Assembly: GCA_023701435.1 (NCBI GenBank)
Contig: JAMPXB010000006.1
Span: forward strand, 80,548-144,547
DNA from: Bacteriovoracaceae bacterium
GTDB taxonomy: Bacteria; Bdellovibrionota; Bacteriovoracia; Bacteriovoracales; Bacteriovoracaceae
DNA length: 64,000 nucleotides
Direction of reading: 5' to 3'
This document shows, one piece after another, positions 34,964 through 43,086 of this stretch. Made by a program: the position numbers and the translations under genes. The notes beneath the pieces are model-generated. The model did no database searches. It was not told the DNA's origin and saw only the letters and a list, made by a program, of their open reading frames with translations. Positions within the stretch are counted from its first letter, which is position 1; every line of letters starts with the position of its first letter.

Positions 34964-35617
34964 ATGAAAAATACGATACCTTTCATTCTTATTTCAGCTT
35001 CTCTCCTCATGGCCTGCGGCAAAGACGGTGGTAGCGGAGGAAATAGCCTCTCCAATGTTAGCCGAAACCCAGCGCTCGAAGGGCAAAAAGCCGAAGGCTC
35101 CTACCGCGCTATCTTGCGCCCCTTGAACAATCACCTCTCAGGCTTTCTACCAAGCGGCGTGGCCGAAATTAACATTCTTGGCGACAGTGTTCAGGTTAAG
35201 ACCCTGCTTGATGATGATGCCCGTGTGAACCATCTGCAAAGCATTCACATGGGAACTGTTTGTCCTACGATTGAGAATGACCTTAACAAAGATGGACTGA
35301 TTGATATCATTGAGGCGAAAAAAGCTTCAGGAGAAGTTTTTATTCCACTCGATGCTGATCTCAATTCAGATGCAGAAGGTGCGGGCCTTTATCCTCTTGG
35401 TGACAGTTTTACTTATATTGAAAACGCTTCCCTTTCAAAATTAGAAAGTGATGCTAAATCTCGCACTGGCCAGAGCCTGAAACTTGCCGGACGGGTGGTT
35501 CTTATTCACGGAGTAAACGGTGGAACGATAATGCCTGAAACCGTGGCGACTCAAGGATCTATGACCAGACAGGCCTCAGTGCCAATAGCGTGTGGGATAT
35601 TACGAAAAGAAAAATAA
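34964..35617 (+). CDS. Lipoprotein with calcium-loop-like motif, CHRD-like
   Basis: A 217-residue lipoprotein (lipobox LMAC, Cys18), then a Gly/Ser linker. The mature domain begins YRAILRPLNNHLSGFLPSG. It holds an HMGTVCP motif and an EF-hand-like loop NDLNKDGLIDIIE, and ends GRVVLIHGVN...VPIACGIL. The overall pattern resembles CHRD-type lipoproteins that bind metal. It lies ten bases after the glutaminase-like gene with AAAGAG as ribosome site, so it is probably co-expressed and could protect from or assist it (inference). The AT-rich stretch after the stop shows no terminator. Confidence 0.7.
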   Translation: MKNTIPFILISASLLMACGKDGGSGGNSLSNVSRNPALEGQKAEGSYRAILRPLNNHLSGFLPSGVAEINILGDSVQVKTLLDDDARVNHLQSIHMGTVCPTIENDLNKDGLIDIIEAKKASGEVFIPLDADLNSDAEGAGLYPLGDSFTYIENASLSKLESDAKSRTGQSLKLAGRVVLIHGVNGGTIMPETVATQGSMTRQASVPIACGILRKEK

Positions 35618-35634
35618 AAAAATACATTTCATAT

Positions 35635-36750
35635 TCAAGGACGGCATTTCCACTGTAAGGTCCGGCATTGCTCTATAAGCCTCTCTAGCTGTTGATCCCT
35701 AGAGTTCCTCTTGACCTGAGTGAACAATGTTGACCGGGATGCATCCAGGTCAAAATATTTAAATTGAGAATATGCTATGGCGTATGCCAGATCCTTGTTT
35801 TGAAGAATCATTTCATGCTTTAAGGGGACAGTGAGAAGACCTGCATAGTTCTCCTGAGTCAGGAACTTGGCCGATTTGGAAAGTAGAAATTCGTTCTCAT
35901 CACCAAAGATGAAATAATAATCAGCAATAACCTGACGGCCGGCCACTTTATAGAACTCGGCTGCATGTTTTAAATATGTCGGGTCTTGCAGTGAAAGATT
36001 TTCAAAAATGTGGGCGATTGAATGATACTTCCCTTCCAAAAATAAATTCTTAACTAAAAGTCCTGTCAGCTCAATGGCCTTGGGATGACAGGCATGAGCG
36101 GTTTCCAGAACCTTGATGTCCCGAATCTTTTCAGCTTCCAGTGTTTCCCACAATTTTAAATACGTTCCAGGTTCAGCACATGTTGAAAGAAATTTTTGAC
36201 GCAAATTATCAGCAAAAGAAACCAGCCCCTTGCGAATTAAATATTTCTGTCCGACCAGAAAGTAATCCATATCCTCGGACTGATGATTTAAAAGGACCCC
36301 CAAAAGCTTATCGACCTGACCACTTTTATTTAAACAATCAGCGAAGGTATCCCAGTCTGCTCCAACAATATTATTAAGCCCGCTTTTTAAATATAGCTCG
36401 GAACAAATGCTGTGTTTTTTCAAAGCCGAAGCTGTCCGGGCCCACAATTTATAATAATCCCCCGGAAGATTCTTGAATTTGCTCCCCTGCTCCAAAGCAG
36501 TAAAAGCCTTTTGATAGTTCTTTAAAGAAAAATGTGCTTCTGACAAATAATAATAATATTGTCCAAGCTGATCCTTGTTTTTTTCAATTGACGAAAATTG
36601 TTTTATTACTTCATGATGTTTTTTATCAACAATCAAGGCGTGCAAAAAAGGCAACCCTTCCAATTCATCATATCTTTTTTCTTCCTCTTCCGTCAGTGCC
36701 AAGACTGAAAAGGAAAATAAGGCAATAAAGAAGAAATTAATTAAGTTCAA
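35635..36750 (-). CDS. Periplasmic TPR-like protein, last gene of the TonB operon
   Basis: A 371-residue exported protein with a signal peptide (cleavage after VLA). The chain is a series of helix pairs such as GQYYYYLSEAHFSLKNYQKAFTALEQG, with TPR character. In Vibrio-type TonB2 gene sets a TPR protein closes the operon after TonB, and the same order is seen here. It overlaps tonB by 14 bases. Base composition is more AT-rich than neighbouring core genes. The precise role (stabilising TonB or scaffolding) is not known. Confidence 0.78.
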   Translation of the reverse strand: MNLINFFFIALFSFSVLALTEEEEKRYDELEGLPFLHALIVDKKHHEVIKQFSSIEKNKDQLGQYYYYLSEAHFSLKNYQKAFTALEQGSKFKNLPGDYYKLWARTASALKKHSICSELYLKSGLNNIVGADWDTFADCLNKSGQVDKLLGVLLNHQSEDMDYFLVGQKYLIRKGLVSFADNLRQKFLSTCAEPGTYLKLWETLEAEKIRDIKVLETAHACHPKAIELTGLLVKNLFLEGKYHSIAHIFENLSLQDPTYLKHAAEFYKVAGRQVIADYYFIFGDENEFLLSKSAKFLTQENYAGLLTVPLKHEMILQNKDLAYAIAYSQFKYFDLDASRSTLFTQVKRNSRDQQLERLIEQCRTLQWKCRP

Positions 36751-37366
36751 AATTCACCTTCTGTTTTATTCGACTGATAACAGCTTTGCCATTTTCAATG
36801 CCTGGCTCAAAACTCCATTTCATAACAGCTTCAATTGCCACTTGTTCAAAAAGTCCCTGGGGGTTGGCCGTAAGGACTTTGGCCTGTGAAACCTGACCCC
36901 TTTCTGAAATAATAATTTCCAAAATTACGTATCCTTCAATTCCTCTCGCTTGGGCCGATTGAGGATAAACAGGATTAACCACCTGGATGGCACGGGCCGG
37001 ACGGTTCTCCCCCCCTGTATCTTGTGCCAATTGGCCAGTGGAGGTTTCCCCTTGGCTGATGTTAATGCTTCCCCCACCACCATTCCCCTCTGATACAACC
37101 CCTGCAGACAAGGTGTTTAAGTCCCCGGCAAAGGAAGAAGGTGCACTAAGCACCTGGGACAAGCTTGCAATCTTTTCAATTTGGGGAACTTCTTCTTGAG
37201 GAGTATCTTTTACTTCTACTTTACGAACGATCTTTGTTTTGATCTTCGCTTCTTCAACCCGAAACAGTTCACTCGGAGCCTTTACAGTTGAAAGCAATAC
37301 GCCCAGACAAAGAAAAAGTGGGACTAAAACTGATCCCAGAAATAATTCTTCTTTTTCCAGTTTCAT
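36737..37366 (-). CDS. tonB: TonB energy-transducing protein
   Basis: Links the ExbB-ExbD motor in the inner membrane to outer-membrane receptors. 209 residues: one N-terminal membrane anchor (LGSVLVPLFLCLGVLLSTV), a Gly/Ser-rich linker in place of the usual Pro-rich spacer, and a TonB C-terminal domain with VNPVYPQSAQARGIEGYVILEI and AVMKWSFEPGIENGKAV. It overlaps its neighbours on both sides (4 bases upstream, 14 downstream), marking a tightly coupled operon. The spacer has few prolines, which is odd for spanning the periplasm. Confidence 0.9.
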   Translation of the reverse strand: MKLEKEELFLGSVLVPLFLCLGVLLSTVKAPSELFRVEEAKIKTKIVRKVEVKDTPQEEVPQIEKIASLSQVLSAPSSFAGDLNTLSAGVVSEGNGGGGSINISQGETSTGQLAQDTGGENRPARAIQVVNPVYPQSAQARGIEGYVILEIIISERGQVSQAKVLTANPQGLFEQVAIEAVMKWSFEPGIENGKAVISRIKQKVNFELN

Positions 37367-38124
37367 GCTCTCGCCAATAGTATAAAGAGCCCCAATACTG
37401 CCATCATAATGATCGCCATTACAATTCCAGGAATGGCATCAGCGACTGACTCTTTCCATGACTTGGCCACTTTAAGGCCTGTTCTTTCAAAATCCGGACT
37501 GAAGAGAAGAATTTCATTGGCCTCAGCTGAGCTGATAACTTTTAGAAATTCATCATTATAAGGGGCAAGAACAAAAATCTCAGATCCTTTTTTTCCTCTT
37601 GCCGAAAATAGACCCTGAAACAGCACTTCGCCCTGGATCAGGTGTCCATTTTCATCCAAAAAAGCATGGCTTCTCCACTTTTCAGTGCTCAATGCTTCGA
37701 TCAATCCAAATGCGTCATTGAGAGTAGCTTCAAATTTCTTAATCACATCAGATTCGGTCGAAGGTGCATGGGAGATTCCAAGTTTGGACCTGATGGTTTG
37801 AAATTTTTCTTGAATTTTAAGATCATTCTTTTCCAGCTGGCCGCTCATCTGGGAACTTTCTTTTGTCATTTTTTCCAAGGTCTTATAGTCTTCATGCAAT
37901 TCCTGGTTCTTCAGCATCAATCGTGACAGTTCGGCCTGTTTTAGAGCAATATCTTTTTCTGCCTTGCTCTTTCGCTTATCCAGGCTTGTCATCATGTTGT
38001 TTTTCATTTTCAAGAGTCCATCTTTCTGAGCAAGCAGAAAAGACCTTTCCCTAATGTAAGCATCTTCCAAAGTAATATCTGCCCATGCTGAAAAGCTAAG
38101 TAACATCATAAGGATATATTTCAT
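37363..38124 (-). CDS. TtpC-like periplasmic coiled-coil protein without ExbB domain
   Basis: A 253-residue protein with a signal peptide (FSAWA) and a long coiled coil (about residues 20-110). A globular part (GHLIQGEVLFQGLFSARGKKGSEIFVLA, then ILLFSPDFERTGLKVAKSW) parallels the periplasmic half of TtpC. TtpC is a large ExbB relative in TonB2 systems. Here the protein ends right after one membrane helix (IPGIVMAIIMMAVLGLFILLARA), where TtpC would continue into its MotA/TolQ/ExbB domain. A separate ExbB exists in the same operon. It overlaps tonB and the DUF3450 gene by four bases each. It is a natural split or shortened form; the frame is intact. Confidence 0.72.
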   Translation of the reverse strand: MKYILMMLLSFSAWADITLEDAYIRERSFLLAQKDGLLKMKNNMMTSLDKRKSKAEKDIALKQAELSRLMLKNQELHEDYKTLEKMTKESSQMSGQLEKNDLKIQEKFQTIRSKLGISHAPSTESDVIKKFEATLNDAFGLIEALSTEKWRSHAFLDENGHLIQGEVLFQGLFSARGKKGSEIFVLAPYNDEFLKVISSAEANEILLFSPDFERTGLKVAKSWKESVADAIPGIVMAIIMMAVLGLFILLARA

Positions 38125-38858
38125 AAATTAATTCCCGGTAATTGATAGAGACCCGTTTTTTGCTGTTGCTTGAATTGAGTCAAGAGAGTCTCAATCATTT
38201 TCTTAGAGGAGGCATCGTCATAAAAAATCAGCTCCCATTGATTATTAAAATGAAGCTGTCCATACTGGCCTTCGGCCGTCCGAAAGTAACCTTTTGTACG
38301 TCCCAAACGCACCATTTCCACATGATAGAGTTTCTCTCTGACCTGCAAGGGAGAAAGACTAAAATCGGCTTCCTGGGATTTGTTTAAGTCATTCTCCAAT
38401 ACGAACCAAGTCTGCAATAGAGCGTGCTCATAGGAGATCTTTTTTTGTTCAAAATCCATTTTTAATTTCTGAACCCGGTCTTTTAACTTTGAAGCATAAA
38501 GTGGATGGGCCCTATCCAAAGACATCTCATACTTAGTCCAAAAATCTCTTAGCCATAAAACGGACAATTTATTAATTGTCTTAATGGAGTAAGACTCGAG
38601 TTTTTTCTTTCCCAACTGGATTTGAGTATTAAATTGTTCCTGCCGAAACTTTTCCTTTAATATCTGGGCCGTCAACTCCTGGTCACGCTGTATATAAACG
38701 TCCATTTCCGCCTGCTGCCCCTTTTTAAGATTCTCAACTTCTAAGGATATAAGCTCCACCTCTTGTCGCAATTGACTAGTCTCTGCAACCGTTTGGTCAA
38801 GCTTACCGGCAAATGATGGAGTAATCGTCAAAGTCAGAATTAGCACTAAAAATTTCAT
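38121..38858 (-). CDS. DUF3450-family periplasmic protein of the TonB operon
   Basis: A 245-residue exported protein (signal ends SFA) with a coiled-coil first half (SQLRQEVELISLEVENLKKG). The C-terminal DUF3450 pattern shows KLYHVEMVRLGRTKGYFRTAEGQYG and a final W near ELIFYDD. DUF3450 proteins precede TtpC/ExbB in Vibrio and Shewanella TonB2 operons, and the same neighbours are seen here. Likely a periplasmic accessory that couples the motor to the envelope. It starts in the stop codon of exbD. Confidence 0.82.
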   Translation of the reverse strand: MKFLVLILTLTITPSFAGKLDQTVAETSQLRQEVELISLEVENLKKGQQAEMDVYIQRDQELTAQILKEKFRQEQFNTQIQLGKKKLESYSIKTINKLSVLWLRDFWTKYEMSLDRAHPLYASKLKDRVQKLKMDFEQKKISYEHALLQTWFVLENDLNKSQEADFSLSPLQVREKLYHVEMVRLGRTKGYFRTAEGQYGQLHFNNQWELIFYDDASSKKMIETLLTQFKQQQKTGLYQLPGINL

Positions 38859-39271
38859 TATTCCTCCAGACCACTAGTCGTTGAAATGGCAATTTTTTGA
38901 ATACCACTGGATTTAATCAGGTCAATAACTTTGACTACCGAGCCGTAATCCAGGCCTTTATCGGCCGTCAAAAGGGCCTCTACCTGAGAATTTTTTTTGA
39001 ATTCTAAATCCCCTCGTGTTCTTAGTTCAGCTTCCGAGACCGGCTCACCACCGACAAATAAATAACCTTCTTCATTTACCGTTACCTGAAAGGGCTCACT
39101 ACCTTGAGAAACCTCTCCGGAAGAAGCCTGAGGAATATCCACTTTGATCTTGGATTGTTCAGAAGCTGGCGAGGCCACCATGAAGATAATCAACACCACC
39201 AGAATGATGTCCACCAAAGGGACAATATTAATGTCTGAAATTTCATCTTGCTCTTGATTTACTGCTGCCAT
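38858..39271 (-). CDS. exbD: ExbD biopolymer transport protein
   Basis: A 137-residue proton-channel partner of ExbB. It has one N-terminal membrane helix containing the essential aspartate (NIVPLVDIILVVLIIFMV) and a periplasmic domain with the usual strand-helix pattern (PFQVTVNEEGYLFVGGEPV, LLTADKGLDYGSVVKVIDLI). It begins two bases after exbB and runs into the DUF3450 gene. Together with ExbB it turns proton flow into motion of TonB. Confidence 0.93.
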   Translation of the reverse strand: MAAVNQEQDEISDINIVPLVDIILVVLIIFMVASPASEQSKIKVDIPQASSGEVSQGSEPFQVTVNEEGYLFVGGEPVSEAELRTRGDLEFKKNSQVEALLTADKGLDYGSVVKVIDLIKSSGIQKIAISTTSGLEE

Positions 39272-39273
39272 AA

Positions 39274-39906
39274 TTAATTCTTCCCACTCTCAAGAGTGCG
39301 CTCATAAAGGAACAATAACTCCTTACAAGATTCAAGATTATTAAAAATACTTTTCACCTGACGCGAGAAAAAATTAAAGGCCAATACCGCGGGAATCGCC
39401 ACCATCAGGCCCGCTGCCGTAGCTATCAATGCAGAAGAGATGCCGGCCATGACTGAGCTACCACCAGCTGAAGAACTGTTCATATCATTGAAGGCTTTCA
39501 TGATCCCCAAAACCGTGCCGAATAGACCTATATAGGGGCCATTTGAACCAACTGTTGCCAGAAAGCCCAAGAATCTTTCATAACGGGGCTTTTCACTCTG
39601 TGAGATATATTTAAAGATCTCTTCCACTCCAGACTGCCCATATTTCTTATAGTGCTCCAAGCTCAAATGAATGGCCCGATCTTCCACTTCATTGAGGTTA
39701 GTAATCATCGTTTGCAGACGAGCATAATCTTGATGTTCAAGCACTTCTTTAAGTTCGGCTTGTCTTTTTCGGCTATGAACAACTCGCTTCTTTAAAAAAG
39801 TAAAGCGCTCGACGATCATTATCAGACTCAAAAAACACAGACCCAACAAGAGATACAAAACCCCCTGGTCTACATAATGGGCAATGGCAAAGATTCTCTC
39901 ATTCAT
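39274..39906 (-). CDS. exbB: ExbB/TolQ-family proton channel protein
   Basis: A 210-residue inner-membrane protein with three hydrophobic helices. It has the MotA/TolQ/ExbB signature in the C-terminal half: FLATVGSNGPYIGLFGTVLGIMKAF, then GISSALIATAAGLMVAIPAVLAFNFF. Pentameric ExbB surrounds the ExbD helices and forms the ion path. The gene starts inside the last codons of the ankyrin lipoprotein gene (four-base overlap), and exbD follows after two bases. The length is that of the short ExbB type. Confidence 0.94.
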   Translation of the reverse strand: MNERIFAIAHYVDQGVLYLLLGLCFLSLIMIVERFTFLKKRVVHSRKRQAELKEVLEHQDYARLQTMITNLNEVEDRAIHLSLEHYKKYGQSGVEEIFKYISQSEKPRYERFLGFLATVGSNGPYIGLFGTVLGIMKAFNDMNSSSAGGSSVMAGISSALIATAAGLMVAIPAVLAFNFFSRQVKSIFNNLESCKELLFLYERTLESGKN

Positions 39907-40607
39907 TCGATGGCTCCAAGTTTCATTAAGAGTTTTTCAATATTTTTCAGCTTTAATTCTTTAGCAATTTGTAAGGGCGACTCGCCCAGCTTGTTTTTTA
40001 AATTTACATCCAGGCCGTATTTCGGCTGGGCGAGTAACCGCAGGACGTTTTCCAACTTTTGTTTTACGCAAAAGGTGAGAAAGGTTTCACCTTCAAAAGT
40101 TTCTGTATCCACGCCCAGTTCCGAAGCGAGAATATAAAAATTTACCGGAGGTTTTTCTTCCAATGTTTTTTTCAGATCCAGGATGAAATTATTTTTTGCC
40201 TGAAAGAACAGGTTCCTTTTCAATTCAATGACTAGCTCAGGAAAAATGGCACGTTTAATTTTGATGTCGGCTTCACCGTAGTCCTCACCGCTCTGCCCAT
40301 TTCGGTCTTTAAAATGGACATCGGCTTTATGCTTAATCAAATACTCAATGACTGAAATTTTTGACCAGAAACAGGCTTCAGTGAGCAAGGTCCTACCGCT
40401 CGAGAATTCAAATTCAGGGGTTCCTCCCGCCTTTAAAAACTTTTCAATGCTTACTAAATCTTCATCCATGATGTTTTGAGATAATTCGTCTGGGTTAGTC
40501 ACTTGATAAGTGTCCTTTACCCCCTGGCTACCAAAAGAAACCTGGTCATGCTGACCACAGGCCATCAACAAGGTAAGACTAAAAATAAGCGCTAAGATTG
40601 AAGACAT
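39903..40607 (-). CDS. Ankyrin-repeat lipoprotein within the TonB operon
   Basis: A 234-residue lipoprotein (lipobox LMAC, Cys17). Ankyrin repeats are seen as TLLTEACFWSKISVIEYLIKHKADVHFKDRNGQSG, ETFLTFCVKQKLENVLRLLAQ and SPLQIAKELKLKNIEKLLMKLGA. Ankyrin repeats are protein-binding surfaces; facing the periplasm between receptor and ExbB, it may bridge receptor and motor (inference). GGGAGAAG precedes the ATG. It overlaps the receptor gene by 29 bases and exbB by four. Such an insert is not part of the classical TonB2 set. Confidence 0.85.
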   Translation of the reverse strand: MSSILALIFSLTLLMACGQHDQVSFGSQGVKDTYQVTNPDELSQNIMDEDLVSIEKFLKAGGTPEFEFSSGRTLLTEACFWSKISVIEYLIKHKADVHFKDRNGQSGEDYGEADIKIKRAIFPELVIELKRNLFFQAKNNFILDLKKTLEEKPPVNFYILASELGVDTETFEGETFLTFCVKQKLENVLRLLAQPKYGLDVNLKNKLGESPLQIAKELKLKNIEKLLMKLGAIE

Positions 40608-43077
40608 AACTTCTCCCTCTTTGACGGGAGCGTACGACTTCTCCCCCTTGAGAACTGATGGCCACAGGATTTAATAGGTTTCTCGCTCTTAAACCATAGC
40701 CCCAATCACCAAATTTTTGATTAAAGATGAAATCCAGCTGATGCACCGGCTGTTCATAAACATCGGGCCTGGCATTGGTGCCCACTTCTGTGATTCGCTT
40801 TCCAACTACGTTGTAAACCAGGCCGGAACTGATTTTGTATTGAGGACGATCATAGAGAAGCTGAATATTTGCCACGTAAGGTGACTGTCCCTGCAAAGGA
40901 CGTTCTTTCGAAGTTTGATTCCCTTGAGAAGCATCGATTGTGACGATGGAATTAATAACCGAGACATTACTAGCGACGCTCCAACGTCTAAAAGTACGGG
41001 CGATATTTCTTAAAGAATACCGACCTTCGACCTCTGCTCCGTAGTTAGTGGCCGTTTCGGCATTCATGAAGGTCTTGACCAGCTTGTCACCCGGTTCAAA
41101 GACCGCCTCGATCGGGGCCTGAAAGTCCTTATAGAAGAAACCCAAGGAATAGTAGTCACTATCAGCAAAGTATCTTTCATATCGCAAGTCCCAGTTTTTG
41201 ATGACCGTTCCTTTTAAGTGACTGTTTCCTATGACGTCATAACCAGTCTCATCTTCAATATATGATACAGTTGAAAGTTCTCGAAAATCAGGACGAGCAA
41301 CCGTTTCACCATAGGCCAAGCGAAAACGTTCATCCTTAGTCACCTTCCAGGTGACATTATATGAAGGTAAAACATCATCCATTTTGAGACTACCTTCAGA
41401 AGTAGGCATATCCGGTTCATAATATTTGAAGGTCTTCACTTCCTGCAGAGAACGCTCTTTTCTGGCACCTACCACCATGGTCCATTTCTCAGAAGGACTC
41501 ATTTCAACGGCCGTGTAATACGACATGAGTTGTTGATCGCCCGTGAAACTGTCTGCCGAATCAGTGATATTAGTCAGTAGGAAGGCGTCAGAACCACGTT
41601 GGCCCAAAATGGTCTCCGTGTCCTGAGATAAATCAGGAACCGAACCTGGCGCAAAATTATTTTTCAGGTGTAATCGATAAACATCGGAGATACGTTTTTT
41701 TGTATTTTGTGCCCCACCGAATTTTAATAAAAATTTGCGATCACCTCTTTCATACAGCTTTAAATCAAGGTCCGCGCCAATTTCCTGTGATTGATCTTCG
41801 AGCTGACTAAAGACCCTCTTGTTCCCGGCCACATCGGTTTCCAGAACATATTGGCTGCCATCATTATTCCGCATAATCTCGCGGCTATCTGGACTGTCTC
41901 TATTGGCAATTGATTTATTAAATCGCCATTTGGCATCCACCGTATCCGATCTATGGGCACCGGAAATTTGATTTAAAAAGAGTTGCCGCTCGGTCCATTC
42001 CATCAATGTATATTTTCGACTACTGAATGAATCACTGGATTTTTCCGTTATTTTTTCCTGTGTCAGGTTGGTGGAATTCCGCAGTAGGATTGAAGTCAAT
42101 TTAAATTGGTGGCTATCACGATAGTCGAACCCAAGATCCAGGGCTCCCCCTAATTGGACCTCTCGCTCGGCATATGTAACGTTACTTTTATCATCTTTTT
42201 CCAGTTTCTGGCCGGCCCCAACGTTATAGGAATTGGCCTGTCGTTCTCCCACATCGGCGCCATTGGAATAAATGAACCCCATCAATCCGCCGATTTTTCC
42301 CTGGGCAATTTTTTTTGAGTCACCCAACGAAAATTGGATATTGGGCAATACCTCTCCACTGGATTCTTTGACGTTATATGTATTTGAGAGGGATTTCGTC
42401 ATTTTGACGATTTCCTCCATCTTAAAACCTTCCGTCTCACTCACTATAATTTTTTTCTTACTTCTGAATGCATTTCTAATGATGGATGGCATTTTCCTCG
42501 TCCCATCATCAAAACCCAAATGATCCTGTTTGCCGCCCAAATAACTCAGCCCACTTTGAAAATTATCAGTATTAGCTCCTAAGGTCATTTGCCCGGTAAA
42601 TTTGGAGGGTATGTTACGAGTCTGTAACTCAATCAGTCCTCCCCCGAATTCGGCCGGCCGATCGGGAGAAAAACTTTTCTGAACCGTGATGCTTTCCAAA
42701 ATAGCGACGGGAAAAAGGTCCAGCGGTACGACCCTCCGGGTTGGTTCAGGACTTGGAACTTGTGATCCATTTAAGAGAACGCTGGAATAACGTTCTCCTA
42801 AACCTCTCACGTAAACGAACTTACCATTTACCAAGGTTAACCCTGTCACTCTTCTTAGTGAAGCTGCCGCATCGGAATCTCCACTTCGACTCATGGCCTC
42901 TTGCCCAAGGACATCAGAAACATCGTTCTTTTGCTTTCTCACCTCTAGCAGGGCCTCAACTGAGTTCTTTATCCGGGGAGCAGCGACCGTCATTTCTTGT
43001 ATCGCTTCACCAGAAATAGACGATTCTGCGGCCAGATGAGTTGAAAGAATAAGTGCCAGGATCACCAGGTATTTCAT
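40579..43077 (-). CDS. TonB-dependent outer-membrane receptor
   Basis: An 832-residue receptor with a signal peptide (LAAES region). A plug domain with RRVTGLTLVNGKFVYVRGLGERYSSVLLNG and RRVVPLDLFPVAILESITVQKSF follows, of the type found in Caulobacter-like TonB receptors. A long 22-strand-type barrel ends with aromatic RSYVFNLSAYF. The ligand is not evident: no carboxypeptidase-like (SusC) extension or siderophore-specific motif. ATG 43077 is preferred over TTG two codons upstream. It follows the beta-helix gene by nine bases. This receptor plus the dedicated motor suggests a self-contained uptake system. Confidence 0.93.
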   Translation of the reverse strand: MKYLVILALILSTHLAAESSISGEAIQEMTVAAPRIKNSVEALLEVRKQKNDVSDVLGQEAMSRSGDSDAAASLRRVTGLTLVNGKFVYVRGLGERYSSVLLNGSQVPSPEPTRRVVPLDLFPVAILESITVQKSFSPDRPAEFGGGLIELQTRNIPSKFTGQMTLGANTDNFQSGLSYLGGKQDHLGFDDGTRKMPSIIRNAFRSKKKIIVSETEGFKMEEIVKMTKSLSNTYNVKESSGEVLPNIQFSLGDSKKIAQGKIGGLMGFIYSNGADVGERQANSYNVGAGQKLEKDDKSNVTYAEREVQLGGALDLGFDYRDSHQFKLTSILLRNSTNLTQEKITEKSSDSFSSRKYTLMEWTERQLFLNQISGAHRSDTVDAKWRFNKSIANRDSPDSREIMRNNDGSQYVLETDVAGNKRVFSQLEDQSQEIGADLDLKLYERGDRKFLLKFGGAQNTKKRISDVYRLHLKNNFAPGSVPDLSQDTETILGQRGSDAFLLTNITDSADSFTGDQQLMSYYTAVEMSPSEKWTMVVGARKERSLQEVKTFKYYEPDMPTSEGSLKMDDVLPSYNVTWKVTKDERFRLAYGETVARPDFRELSTVSYIEDETGYDVIGNSHLKGTVIKNWDLRYERYFADSDYYSLGFFYKDFQAPIEAVFEPGDKLVKTFMNAETATNYGAEVEGRYSLRNIARTFRRWSVASNVSVINSIVTIDASQGNQTSKERPLQGQSPYVANIQLLYDRPQYKISSGLVYNVVGKRITEVGTNARPDVYEQPVHQLDFIFNQKFGDWGYGLRARNLLNPVAISSQGGEVVRSRQRGRSYVFNLSAYF

Positions 43078-43086
43078 GGGCAATGA

